Shown one piece after another: positions 1 through 9,790 of a DNA stretch of 64,000 nucleotides. Location of the stretch: the NCBI GenBank assembly GCA_002049455.2, contig KV918880.1, positions 62,001-126,000 on the forward strand, in the 5' to 3' direction. The notes below the pieces were generated by a model. It was given only the letters and a program-made list of their open reading frames with translations, was not told where the DNA came from and made no database searches. How positions within the stretch are numbered: position 1 is the first letter of the stretch; the number at the start of each line of letters is the position of its first letter. The position numbers were made by a program, and so were the translations under genes. Source of the DNA: Porphyra umbilicalis (lineage: Eukaryota > Rhodophyta > Bangiophyceae > Bangiales > Bangiaceae).

Positions 1-100
1 TCCCTGCCCCTGTGTGGACGTGCGTCACTGGGGGAGACCGCCGCGACGCGTCTCTTCACCACGCGAGGTGGATACGGGGGGGGGGGGGCAGTTGGTGGGT

Positions 101-1944
101 ATGAGCGGAGGGCGGTCCGTGCCGGCACCGTCAACACGATGTGACCACTGCCATGATGGGTACCGCGCACGCCGACCCCACCGCCAAGGCGGCAGTGTTC
201 TGCTCACCACACCCCGAGCCTTGACCCGCCGCCGGCTGGGGGCGGTGGCGACTGGCCGCGCCGCAGTATCATCGACGGTGGCGCGGGCAGCGGCCGCCTG
301 CCTGGTGGCGGCGACACGATGCGCCCTTTTGGCGCTGTCGCTGCCACGCGCCGCGTCCGCGGCCGCCCTCTTTGACGCGGGTGTGCCGAGGCACCTTTCC
401 CCCGACTGGAGCTTGTACCACACGACCGCGGAGCTGGCGGCCGCCTACGCCGCCGCCGTCCCGCCGTGCTCGTACGCGAGTTTTGTCGACTTGCCGGTGC
501 CGGTGGCCAATGGGAGCGCTGGCGCCGTCGAGGCTGACCCCCTCATCCCCATTGTCCGGTTGACAGCGCCGCCGGCCGTGAGGGCGCCACGACGGTGGGG
601 CGACGCGGCGCCCCTCCCCCCCCCCCCCCAACGACCAAGAAGGTGCTGCTGCTGGTGTTTGGGGAGCACGGCCGGGAGCTCATCTCGTCCCAAGTCGCCC
701 TCCGCATCCTGACGCTCCTGTGCCCCATCCCCACCGACGGGGGCGGCGCCGCCGCGGTCGCCGCATCCAAAATCGACGCCGTCGCCCCCCCCCCGCCGCC
801 CGCCGAAGTCGCGGCGCTGGCCGCCGAGTTGACCCGCACGGAGCTGCTGCTTCTCCCCCTGGCGGTCCCCGCCAGCCGCCTCGCCGTCGAGCGGGGCGAG
901 GTGTGCGCGCGCCTCAACGACCGCGGCGTGGACGTCAACCGCAACTTCGGGCACGCGTGGGGCGGCGCTGACGCGACGAGCGTGGCGCCCGAGGAGTGCC
1001 CCGGCGCCGCCCCCTTTTCCGAAGCCCACCCCCGGCGGGTGGCGGCGGTCGTTGGCGCCGCCCGCCCCGACGCCTACGTGTCGGTGCACGCGGGCGACGC
1101 GGCGCTGTTGACGCCGTGGGATTGCGGCTGCGGGCCCGTGCGCGGCGTCAGCGCGGCGCAAGACGGCGCGGCGGCCGCCGACCGCCGCCGCCGCTCGCGC
1201 CTGCGCCGCGCCGTGGCCGCCCTCCGGTCCGCCCACTGCGTCGGCTGCGCGACGGGCACCGCGTCGAGCCTGTTTGGCTACAACGCGTTTGGGACGGGCG
1301 GCGACTGGGCGTGGGCAGCCGCGCGCGTGCGGTGGGTGTTGACGTGGGAGGTGTTTGGGGACGGGGGGGCGCACCACGACGATTGCGTGCGGTTGTTCAA
1401 CCCGGTCGGCGTGCCGAGCGTCGGGGCGGTGGTGGAGAATTGGGCGCGCGCGCCGTGGACGCTCGCGCGCGTGATGCACGCCGCCGACGGCGGGGGGGAG
1501 GGGGTCGTGCCGTCGGCCGCCGCGGATGCTGCCGCCGCCACCCCCACGGGTGGCGCCGCCGCCGCCACCGCGGCTGACGCGGCCGTGACGGCGGCGGCCG
1601 GCAATCCCGCGCGCGGGGGGCGCGGCGCCCGCGTGCTGCCGGCTCGCCGGCTGGGGAGCGTCCACGGGCGGGAGGCCGGGGTGTTTGGCGGGAAAACCTG
1701 GGCGAGCGTCGTGACCGCGAGCGTGGCCCTGTCGGCCGCGTCGCTGGGGGTTATGGTGATGGCGCTCGGGTGGCGGCCCGACGCGGGCCGCCGTGGGCGG
1801 GGGAGCGCGGACGCCGGCGTGGCGCTGTCCGCCTCGCCATCGTCGGCGGGGTACTTGACGCCGTCCAGCAGGTGCTCCAACGGTGGCACATGCACGTTAT
1901 TGCCGGCGGGCAGTGCGGTCAGTGAGGTGGGGGGGGGAGTCTAG
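101..1944 (+). CDS. M14 zinc metallocarboxypeptidase with C-terminal membrane anchor, frame broken at a C-run
   Basis: Probably removes C-terminal residues from peptides in the secretory pathway. The frame opened by the ATG at 101 carries a hydrophobic signal-like stretch (near 290-360) and the M14 N-terminal region. The catalytic domain continues in another frame after the 14-C tract at 616-629; one extra C, or two fewer, would join them. In the second frame I see HGRE (zinc His and Glu), VDVNRNF (substrate-binding Asn-Arg), SVHAG (third zinc ligand) and TWEV, matching the catalytic Glu position. A hydrophobic helix near 1700-1770 could anchor the protein, as in plant SOL1/carboxypeptidase D. 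Stop is TAG. The family call is strong; start and joining point are less certain, and a short intron at the tract cannot be excluded. Confidence 0.8.
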
Positions 1945-2342
1945 CATGACGGCGGCGATGCGCCTGGGGACACGTACATCAAGGTGGCTTGAGGGGATGG
2001 GCGGGGCCAGCAACCAGGCGCTGCCGTGGAGCTGGACGGCTCAGGGTTGTGGTTCCATTCACCGACTGCTGGCATGGTGCGGGTGCAGCTGTGGTAACGG
2101 AGTGCTGTGTTCGCTTTGCTGACTGAGACAGCATCCTGTTGTACTGCTTGTACGATGACGAGTGTTTTGTGCTCGTCGACGACAATGACGTTCCTTTACG
2201 TGGGTGGCTATTGACCTCACGTCCGAGGTTGTTCCGTACGTTTTTGGGTACGATGTGGGAACCTCGAACCAACCTAAAACACAGCAGTTGCTAAGTGAGA
2301 TTAGATTAATTATTACCATAAGGCGCTCATTTGCATCAAGTA
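1945..2342. other. Intergenic, no gene seen
   Basis: About 400 bases between the carboxypeptidase stop and tRNA-Phe. Short reading frames in both directions show no motif or composition suggesting coding. The stretch just before the tRNA is AT-richer than its surroundings, as expected of a pol III upstream region. Confidence 0.5.
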
Positions 2343-2439
2343 GCCTTTATAGCTCAGTTGGGCCGGTCGGATGGGTACCGCATCCAAGAGCGCACGACTG
2401 AAGATCGTGAGGTCGCCAGTTCGATCCTGGCTGAAGGCA
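2343..2439 (+). tRNA. tRNA-Phe (GAA) with a 24-nt intron in the D-loop
   Basis: A complete cloverleaf can be drawn. The acceptor pairs GCCTTTA (2343-2349) with TGAAGGC (2432-2438) with one G-U pair, and the encoded discriminator base is A2439. The D-stem is GCTC (2352-2355) with GAGC (2388-2391). The anticodon stem CACGA/TCGTG encloses loop CTGAAGA with anticodon GAA at 2400-2402. The T-arm is GCCAG, TTCGATC, CTGGC (2415-2431). The D-loop is far too long; removing 2363-2386 leaves AGTTGGGA, the usual eukaryotic tRNA-Phe D-loop, and a 73-nt tRNA. There is no intron at the standard site 3' of the anticodon. D-arm introns are known from the red alga Cyanidioschyzon merolae. Confidence 0.9.
2363..2386 (+). 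other. Ectopic D-loop intron of tRNA-Phe
   Basis: These 24 nt separate AGTTGGG from A-GAGC. GGATG (2369-2373) can pair with CATCC (2381-2385) around a 7-nt loop, leaving A2386-A2387 as a small bulge next to the D-stem. This resembles the relaxed bulge-helix-bulge substrates of tRNA splicing endonuclease. Boundaries are inferred from the canonical mature D-loop; no RNA data support them here. Confidence 0.75.
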
Positions 2440-2446
2440 GATTGTA

Positions 2447-2451
2447 TTTTT
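2447..2451 (+). terminator. Pol III terminator of tRNA-Phe
   Basis: A run of five T lies eight bases beyond the tRNA 3' end, the usual RNA polymerase III termination signal. Confidence 0.75.
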
Positions 2452-2765
2452 GCTCAACTGGAGTGGCTGTCGGGTGCCATGAGCCGTGTGAGGTACGTTG
2501 AAGGTTCGGCGGTGGAGGCGACTTTTTGTTCGTGCTCGGCCGCCGCAGGGCCCTGCTCGCAAAACCGGACGGTGCGGGGCCGTGACCGGGACACGCCGCT
2601 CGTCGGCAGTGGGAGGGCCAGTGCGAATTGCCGCGTCCCACACGACCGCCCAGCGGCCGACGTGGCTGCCTCGACGGGTGGGGTCGGCACGGTGTTCTCG
2701 CCACTCGAGAGGCTGTTGCGGGGCTCCCGAGGGTCTGCCGTGGGTGGACGTGTCCGAGCACCTCT

Positions 2766-3663
2766 TTATCTCTGTTTTTTTCGACCCTTCTTCCCCCCAG
2801 TTCCGCCCGCCGTCGCGCGCTTCATAGCTTCCCGCTTCCACTCAGCAAACGACATACCGCAAGCTTGCCCGCCGTCCGCAGCGTCATGCGCCCCCCCCCC
2901 ACCACCCCCCGACGGCGGGGCCACCGCCGGCGCCGCGCGCGCCTCGGCGACGCACTCCCCCCCCACCCCGTCCGTGTCGAAAAACCGGTCGAGCACCACC
3001 GCCGCGGCGGCCGAGTCGACCCCCCCCCCCCCCGCCCCCCCCCCCCCCCCCCACAGCAGCGAGTGCCGCCCCCCCCTCCTGGCTACTCCACCGCTCGTCG
3101 TACAGCCACACGGCCGCCCACGGGGCGCGGGCGACGAGGCGCGCGACGAAGCGCCGCGTCGCCACGCACTGGTCCCCCTCCCGCCCCGCGCCGTTGAGGG
3201 GGAGGCCCACAACGATGAGGCGCACGCCGGCGGCGGCGGTGGCGACCGCCTCGGCCGCCCCGTCGGGGGAGCGCCCGTGCGTTAGGCGCGGGAGGGGGCG
3301 CGACGCGTACCCGACGCCCGACGCCAAGCCCGTGCGGCGGAGGCCATAGTCCACACCCAGGGCGCGGGTGCCAAAGAAGCGGCGGGAGGGGGGGGGGGGG
3401 GGGGAGTGTTGTCCTCGTCCGCGTGGGAAGTCGGCAGCGGGAAGAGGAGGGGTGGGGCGGCGCTCGATGGGGACGCCCGCGCCCGCCGCGACCCGGGGTC
3501 TCCGTGCTTGGCGCTCAGCGGGTACGGGGAGTGCCATCTCGGCGAGCCCAAAGAGCGGGGGGGGGAGCGTTTGAAGGAGCCACAAAAGGCCCCGGGGGGC
3601 GGGAGAAACGCCATCTTGTGGCGGCAGGGACCACTCATAGGACTCCAACGGCGGCACTGCCAT
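2766..3663 (-). CDS. RuvX/YqgF-like Holliday-junction resolvase / pre-16S rRNA nuclease, likely organelle-targeted
   Basis: The ATG at 3663 opens about 95 residues rich in Pro, Arg and Ala, plausibly an organelle transit peptide, followed by the YqgF RNase-H fold: LGVDYGLRRTGLA with the first acidic residue, IVVGLPLNG, and LYDERWSS. The last family block, VDSAAAAVVLDRFFDT, sits in a different frame because of two C tracts (3020-3033 and 3035-3052, G-runs on the coding strand). A third run at 2891-2900 makes the exact C-terminus uncertain; 2766 is the stop of the frame carrying that last block. Bacterial homologues process the 16S rRNA 5' end; in an alga the likely site is plastid or mitochondrion. 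Transcribed divergently from the neighbouring dehydrogenase. Confidence 0.75.
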
Positions 3664-4021
3664 GGCCCAGTCGACCTCGGAGACAACGGCGGCGAGGTGC
3701 AGGACGGACTGTCGATGTAGACTTCAAGTTGCAAAGTAAGTCGCAACTAAGTTCCATACTCTGGCTTGCTGCGCTCTCGTTGGCTGAGCACTCGCGCTTT
3801 CGATTGGTCAAGTTTCTTCATGAACTGACCAATAGACACGTGCTGTATTGGTTTGCCCTGGCTCTCGTTTGCTGCAAGAAGCCGCCCGTTCTCCCGGCTC
3901 TCACAAAGCCCACTGCCACCCCCATTGCGCGTGCAGCTCGTCGTCTCCCAGTCTTGCTTTCCCCCCCTTTTTCCACCGTATTCGTCACCCCCTTTGTTTT
4001 CCTCCCTTCTGCCACCAAGAC
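3664..4021. promoter_or_regulatory. Bidirectional promoter with three CCAAT boxes
   Basis: These 358 bases lie between two divergent start codons. CCAAT motifs occur at 3803-3807 (inverted), 3829-3833 (direct) and 3847-3851 (inverted). The first two form an exact 8-bp inverted repeat, ATTGGTCA (3803-3810) and TGACCAAT (3826-3833). This suggests NF-Y-type control shared by both genes; function is inferred. Confidence 0.55.
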
Positions 4022-4966
4022 ATGGCCCCTTCGGCCACTTGGTCGGTCGCCAACCTCGAGCCCCAAGGCGGCAAAACCGTCATTGTCACGGGCGGCAACT
4101 CGGGCGTCGGCTACGAGAGCGCCCTGCATCTCGCCCTCAAGGGTGCCACCGTCATCATTGCGTGTCGCAGCATGGAGCGTGGCGACGCTGCCGCCGCCCG
4201 CATCCGCGCGGCGCTGGCCGCCCCCGGCGTCGCGGCCGGCGGCAGCGTGGAGGTGCTGCGCATCGACACGTCCGACTTGGCGTCGGTGCGCGCGTTTGTG
4301 GCGGCCTTTTCGGAAAAGCACACGGCCCTGCACGTGCTGCTCAACAATGCGGGCGTGGCGGCGCTGCCCCGCACGCTCTCGGCTGACGGGCAAGAGCTGC
4401 AGCTGGCGACAAACCACCTCGGCCACTTTGCCTTGACGGGCCTGCTGCTGCCGCTGCTGGCGGCCACGCCCGGCGCGCGGGTCGTCAACGTCTCCTCCCC
4501 CGCCCACGGGCGGGCCAAAGGGCTGGCGTACGACGATTGGATGCTCGAGGGCGCCTACTCGCCGTTTGGCGCGTACGCGCGGAGTAAGCTTGCCAACCTC
4601 CTGTTCACGCGCGAGCTCGCTCGCCGCCTGGAAAAGGCCAACACGCCCGTCATGGCGGTGGCGGCAAATCCGGGGTGGGCCGTTACGGAGCTCGCGAACA
4701 AGGCCGCGCCGAGCATCCTCATCTCCATCGCTGTCAATGTCTTTCAGCCGCTGCTGAGCCACTCGGCCGAGGCGGGGGCGTGCCCGCTGCTGTACGCGGC
4801 GACCGAGTCGGACGTTACGGCCGACGACTATTGGAGCCCCCAGTGGTTGGACCTCAAGGGCTTTCCGGGGCGGGGCAAGAAGAGCGCGCTGGCCACCAAC
4901 GACGCCGAGGCGGCGGAGCTCTGGGCCAAGAGCGAAGACGTGACGGGCGTCAAATACCTGGATTGA
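4022..4966 (+). CDS. Short-chain dehydrogenase/reductase (retinol-dehydrogenase-like)
   Basis: NAD(P)-dependent oxidoreductase of 314 residues, single exon, intact. The ATG at 4022 begins just before the Rossmann fold. Motifs in order: TGGNSGVG cofactor loop near residue 22, NNAG near residue 107, NVSS with the catalytic Ser, and YARSK with the catalytic Tyr and Lys. After these come the NPGW block and a C-terminal part with DYWSPQWL. The pattern fits the retinol-dehydrogenase/WWOX/protochlorophyllide-reductase-like branch; substrate cannot be told. There is no signal peptide and no clear membrane helix. The initiation context is ACATGGC. Stop is TGA. It shares its promoter region with the RuvX-like gene. 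Confidence 0.92.
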   Translation: MAPSATWSVANLEPQGGKTVIVTGGNSGVGYESALHLALKGATVIIACRSMERGDAAAARIRAALAAPGVAAGGSVEVLRIDTSDLASVRAFVAAFSEKHTALHVLLNNAGVAALPRTLSADGQELQLATNHLGHFALTGLLLPLLAATPGARVVNVSSPAHGRAKGLAYDDWMLEGAYSPFGAYARSKLANLLFTRELARRLEKANTPVMAVAANPGWAVTELANKAAPSILISIAVNVFQPLLSHSAEAGACPLLYAATESDVTADDYWSPQWLDLKGFPGRGKKSALATNDAEAAELWAKSEDVTGVKYLD

Positions 4967-7082
4967 TGGAGCATGCATAGGGACAAGGTGATGACACTGC
5001 CGTGTCGGCGGAGGGGATGGCGTTGCAAGGTATTGCTGGTGTGGATCACTGCGGGCATGGGGGTGGAACGAGGCACACTGGATGACCTCGCCACAAGTGC
5101 TGGCAATGTCGACCCGTCACGTGTACCTCTTGGGTTGTACTCTGTGCAGGTCAAGCACACCTAAAACAGCGTAAAGGGACAAACATCTACTACTGGTGCC
5201 CCCGTTCTCTGCTCGCTCCTCGTCGAAGGCGCAGCATTTTGCGCCAGTCCTTGCGTCTCCTTCCCATGCATTGCGGGCACCAGTCCGATGGCACAACTGC
5301 GCATTTTGTGGACCCCCACAGGAAAGAAGAGAACCAGCGGCGCCCTCCTGCCCGCACTCGATCTCCTGCCAATCCGCCACCCACGCACCGCCGACGTCAC
5401 ACACGCGTGCCAGTCATATCCTGGGATACAGTGGATGCACCTTGGCAGCTTTACAGCTCCGCTTTCACCGGAAACCCCCGCTGTGCTCATTAAACGGGGT
5501 AGGACCACAAACCCAGTTTGTCCTGTAAAAAGGCGTTGTGGGGCGTTCCCACATGGTGGGATTGTGGTCCACATTATGGGTTTGGACCACAGAAGTCTGT
5601 TGCAATGCCTGTGGGCAAAGCTAATGGGAGATATCTCCAAAACGGAAACTCCCTGACAGCCAAAAACAGGCCAATGGAAGAGCAGATGTAGGTGACCAGC
5701 AGGCCAATGAAAGCTTTCTTCGAGGTTGTATGGTACAATCCTCCATGCTGGAGACATCCTCCTTGAAAGCGGGGGCCGGCACGGGGGGGGGGGTATCCAG
5801 GCGATACTGCTTACCGCGGGAGATTGTCCGGCTGTGTACGCCACAAAAGGTTACAGCTCTTGCGCCTCTCGCCGGATCCGCAATGCGGCTATGGCGCAAC
5901 GCTTTGTGAAGCGCACTTGGGGCGCTCGTTGGCATCTAGACACACCGTATCCATACTCGTGATGTGATGGCGGTTACAACGGTATAAAGGGCTCTCGCCA
6001 ACGGCTGCCCGAAACCTCTGCACAAAATATTGCGGGGAAAACCATCGTCTGATGGCTCATCAGGAGGGTTCCGCAAAAAAAATGCGGGGTCCACAACACT
6101 CAAAACAGTTCTTGTGGTCCTACCTCACTTAAGGAGCACAGCGCCCCCACCACCAGACCTTGCAAAGACGCCAGACAAACCGCGGGTTGCTGCTGTTCCA
6201 CTCGACTCGGTCACCCGCCACCCTTTGCCCCTGATTGGCCATGCCGCGCGGAATGCATCGGGGGCGGCTCCGCGGACCACAGAGACCACAGAAGCGCTAA
6301 ACGAGGGTGCCGGTGTTGCGGCCAGGACGTGCAACCACCACCCCCGCACAGTTGGTCCGTGGACGGCGGTCGGCGGCGCTGGCGACCGCCCTGACGAGCA
6401 ACCGCCACTGCCGCGGTGCTTGGACGGTCACCGCATGACGGGGAGGCTGACCGCTGTGCGCGCGTCGTCCGACGCGCGTCCCGCGCCTTGCCGCCGACCC
6501 GCCACCCTTGTGTTTGCGCGGTGGCCGGTGCGGCCGTTCGACGCGCCCGCGTTTGGCCTCGCCTTGCCGCCCCTGGCCGGTGTGCCACCAAGTTAACGGT
6601 GCCTCGGTGCCGACGCTGCAGGCGGGGACGGCGGCTGACGGACGACGTGCGGGCGACGGCTTGCGGGAGACGGCGGCCCCTGCCTGCTCCGACCGTCTGA
6701 CGTGCCCACCCGATGGACGCCCGGCGTAGCCGAGGCATCGGCGAGGCAACCCTCTCACCGCCCGCCACCACCCCTTTCCATGATGTGCTCTTTGTCGGCG
6801 TCCCCACCTGGTCATCGGTGGGGGCGTGGGCCGGCGGCGGCCCCGCCGCTGTCCGCGGCCGCCCGCCGCCTCCCGCCGCCGTCACCGTGCGCCGTACCCG
6901 GTCGGTGCGGCGGCGGGGCCGGGCGGTGGTGACGGCGGAGGCCCCCCCCCCCCCCCGCCCGAGGGCGACGTGCCCCCCCCCCCCCCCCCGTGGTCGTGTC
7001 GGCGGCCAACGCGGCGGCAGCCGGTGCGGGCACCCCGCCCTCTGCCGTAGATGCGTCGGGCGGCGGCGGCGCCGTGGCGACC
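4967..7082. other. Long intergenic stretch, no gene supported
   Basis: About 2.1 kb. From 5160 to 6100 the base composition is more balanced and the frames are short and unconvincing. From about 6300 GC rises and overlapping frames appear on both strands, typical of GC-rich noncoding DNA. A TATAAA lies at 5983-5988, far from any start. Frames at 6713 and 6780 could be an upstream leader of the MATE gene (see that entry). Confidence 0.45.
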
Positions 7083-8606
7083 ATGGCCGCCGACGTGGCG
7101 GCGGCGGCGGCGGTGGGGGTGCCCGAGTCGGCGGCAGCGGCCGCCCGCCGGGACGGCGCCTGGGCGGCGCTGACCGCGCGCCTGCCCGGCCTGCGGCGGT
7201 CCGCGTACGACAGCCAAATCGTGCGCATTGCCCTCCCCGCCCTCGCGTCGGTGCTCGTCGACCCGCTGCTGACGCTCGCGGATACGCTCTTCCTCTCCCG
7301 CCTCGGCACGGTGGCGCTCGCGTCGATTGGGCCCCCCAACGCCGTCTTTAACGCCATCTTTGCGACCGCGTCGACGGTGCTGACCGTGTCCACGGCCGTC
7401 ACGGTGGCGGCCGCGACGGCGCGGGAGGATGTGGCGTCGGCCGGGCGCACCGCTTTTTTGGCCGGCTCGGTCGCCGCCATCGTGGCGTCGGGTGTCGTGG
7501 CCTTTCTCGCCTTTCGCGGGGCGGCCGTACTGACGACCATGGGCGCCACGTCGGTCACACTCGGCGGCGGGAACACGTACCTCCGCGGTCGCCTTTGGGG
7601 TGTGCCAGCCTCCCTCGCCGCCCTCGTTGCCGACGGGGTGTGCCGCGGCCACGGGGATGTGGTCACCCCCCTCCGCATCGGCCTCGGGGTGTGCCTCCTC
7701 AACATTGTCCTCGACGCGTACTTGATGCTCGGGCCGCCGCGGCTCGGCCTCCTCGGTGCCGCTGCCGCTACATCGGCGGCGCAGGTGGTGGGGGCCATGG
7801 CGTACGCAATCGTCCTCTCCCGCCCGGCGCGGCGGGTGGCCTACGGGCTAACCGAGGCGGTGCGCGCGTCGCTGCGCTGGCGGGAGCACCTGCCCCCGTT
7901 TGCGGTAGCCGCCTCGTCCGTGTTTCTGCGGCAAGTGGCCAATGTCGGCTCTTGGACGGCCGCGTCGGCGGTCGTGGCACGCCTCGGCGTCGTGCCGACG
8001 GCGGCACACCAGCTCGCGCTCGCCATATGGTTGCTCGGCGGCTTTTCGCTCGAGCCGCTGTCGATCGCCGCCCAAATCCTGGTCGCCCGCACGATCGGCA
8101 AGGGGGGCTCGCCCTTCCCCATTGCCGCGCGGCTGATCACCCTCTCCTTGACCGCCGCCACGACCGTGGTGCTCTTAATGAGCGCCGTCGCACCCTTTGC
8201 CCTGCCGGCCATCAGCAGCGACCCGGCGGTTGTGGCCATGGCCGGGGCCACCCTCCGCCGTGGGGTGCTCGCGCTCCCCTTGTGCTCGTCCGTGTGGCTC
8301 ATGGACGGCGTCATGTACGGGGCAGCCGAGTGGAGCTACAATGCCCGGTGCCTGCTGCTCGCCGCAGTCGTGGCGCTCGCGGGGTTGTGGGCGGTCAGTC
8401 AGGGGCTGTTTGGGGGGGGGATCACGGGCGTATGGATAGTCATGACGTTCCTCTTTTTCGGGGTGCGGGCAATCGGCCATGCGTGGCGCGTGTTTGGGAG
8501 CAAGAGCGGCGTGTTTGCAGCGGCGCGGCGGCGGGAGCAGGAGGCGTCGGCGGGCAAGAACGGGGGAGGAGGGAACGGGGGGGCCCCGGGACCAGCCGCC
8601 GCGTGA
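7083..8606 (+). CDS. MATE-family multidrug/toxin exporter (DinF-like)
   Basis: Polytopic antiporter, 507 residues from the ATG at 7083, which sits in a very good context (gaccATGG). About twelve hydrophobic segments can be followed from IALPALASVLVDPLLTLADT to the C-terminal VWIVMTFLFFGVRAI. The first helix with DPLLTLADTLFLSRLG and the internal similarity of the two halves are typical of MATE proteins. The sequence looks closest to the DinF/EDS5 type, which in plants and algae is often plastid-located. The open frame runs further upstream through two C tracts (6942-6956, 6973-6989), beyond which an Arg/Pro-rich peptide could act as transit peptide if the tract lengths are wrong. Short basic C-terminal tail. 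Stop TGA. Substrate unknown. Confidence 0.9.
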   Translation: MAADVAAAAAVGVPESAAAAARRDGAWAALTARLPGLRRSAYDSQIVRIALPALASVLVDPLLTLADTLFLSRLGTVALASIGPPNAVFNAIFATASTVLTVSTAVTVAAATAREDVASAGRTAFLAGSVAAIVASGVVAFLAFRGAAVLTTMGATSVTLGGGNTYLRGRLWGVPASLAALVADGVCRGHGDVVTPLRIGLGVCLLNIVLDAYLMLGPPRLGLLGAAAATSAAQVVGAMAYAIVLSRPARRVAYGLTEAVRASLRWREHLPPFAVAASSVFLRQVANVGSWTAASAVVARLGVVPTAAHQLALAIWLLGGFSLEPLSIAAQILVARTIGKGGSPFPIAARLITLSLTAATTVVLLMSAVAPFALPAISSDPAVVAMAGATLRRGVLALPLCSSVWLMDGVMYGAAEWSYNARCLLLAAVVALAGLWAVSQGLFGGGITGVWIVMTFLFFGVRAIGHAWRVFGSKSGVFAAARRREQEASAGKNGGGGNGGAPGPAAA

Positions 8607-9367
8607 GGGGAGCGACGAGTCGTGACGCGACCCGCCATGCGGTGCAGACAGTCTGTCCGGTGTCGGCGCGGCCAAGGCGGCTCGTCTTGGCGGCGTGTGC
8701 ATCCTGGCGCTCCCTGTGCCTGCGCCGCGGATGTTAAAGACAGCGCTGCCAGCGCGGCGGCCGCCAGTCAAGCCAGCAAACACAGCCAGTGTGGGGAGCA
8801 GCACCGTCCGTTAGTCTTGGTGACTCAACACCGAGCGCCCATTCCCAATTATGCGTCGGCTCAATGCGGGGGTGTGGCCGTGAGCCGCGAGCCGGTGCGG
8901 ACGCCTCGCCCCCGCCCACCCCCACCGCCGCAGCCGTGGCGGCAGACGTGGACAAGCCCCATCTCTGCGTCATGTACCTCACACCGCTTCCGCTGCGGTT
9001 GCACTCGTCTGCGTACCCCCTGCCGTCCCGCTCCGCATACGCCACGCGGCGGTCCAGAGCGCTGCCATGGCCACCGCCGCCGCCACCGACACCCCCGCCA
9101 ATTGCCACCGGATGACCAGGCCACGGCGGAGCCACCCGCTGGCGCCGTCCAGTCCACCCGTTCCGCACCCACCGCCAAAGACCCGCTCCACGTGCCACCG
9201 CCGGGGCGGGGGCGGGCGGGCGCCGTCGGCGGGTCCCGCCCGCCGCGTTGCCGCTCCCCAACGCCGTCAGCCGCGGCGGCGGCGCGCGACCAAGGGGTAC
9301 TCGGCACACCGGGGCGGAGATTCGGGTGGTCCGACGCCGTTGCAAACCTCGCCGCCGTCGCCCAGCG

Positions 9368-9790
9368 TCAACACCGGCGGCGGCGCCACCGCGGACACCA
9401 CCGCCCGCCCGCCGCCGCCGCTACTTGGCGCCGCCCCGACGACGGCGCAGTGCCATCGCCGCTCCCTTGCCCCCACCCGCCGCCGTGCCCGACGCCGTCG
9501 CCGCCGCAGCGGGGGCACCTCTCCCCCCCCCCCCCCCCCGCGGCGGCCAGCCGCGCCTCTGCCGCCGCCGCCCCCGCCGATGCGACGGCCGCGTCGGCGA
9601 CCGCCCGCCGCCGGCGGGACGCCAACTCGTCGGCGGTCAGCGCCGCGCGCGCGGCGGCGGCCGCGTCGGGCGCCGGGCGGGCGCACGCCCACACCGCCGC
9701 CGCGGCAAGGACGACGACGTGGGCGGCGAGCGCGAGGAGGGCGGTGGTGGCAGCGGGGGGGAGGGCGGGTAGGGTAGGGAGGGAGACCAT
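9368..9790 (-). CDS. Hypothetical small membrane protein with CxxCxGxG motif
   Basis: The ATG at 9790 lies in a strong context (caccATGG). It opens a hydrophobic segment at residues 13-35, an Ala/Arg-rich probable helix, then CPRCGGDG at 92-99, the CxxCxGxG signature of DnaJ-type zinc fingers. A 17-base G-run (9523-9539 on the other strand) lies directly before the Cys motif, so the frame joining the membrane helix to the zinc motif may be shifted, and the stop at 9368 may not be the true end. No second complete CxxC pair is visible in this frame. The call rests on start context and composition; the whole may be a plastid or mitochondrial membrane zinc-finger protein or a chance frame. Confidence 0.4.
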   Translation of the reverse strand: MVSLPTLPALPPAATTALLALAAHVVVLAAAAVWACARPAPDAAAAARAALTADELASRRRRAVADAAVASAGAAAAEARLAAAGGGGGERCPRCGGDGVGHGGGWGQGSGDGTAPSSGRRQVAAAAGGRWCPRWRRRRC

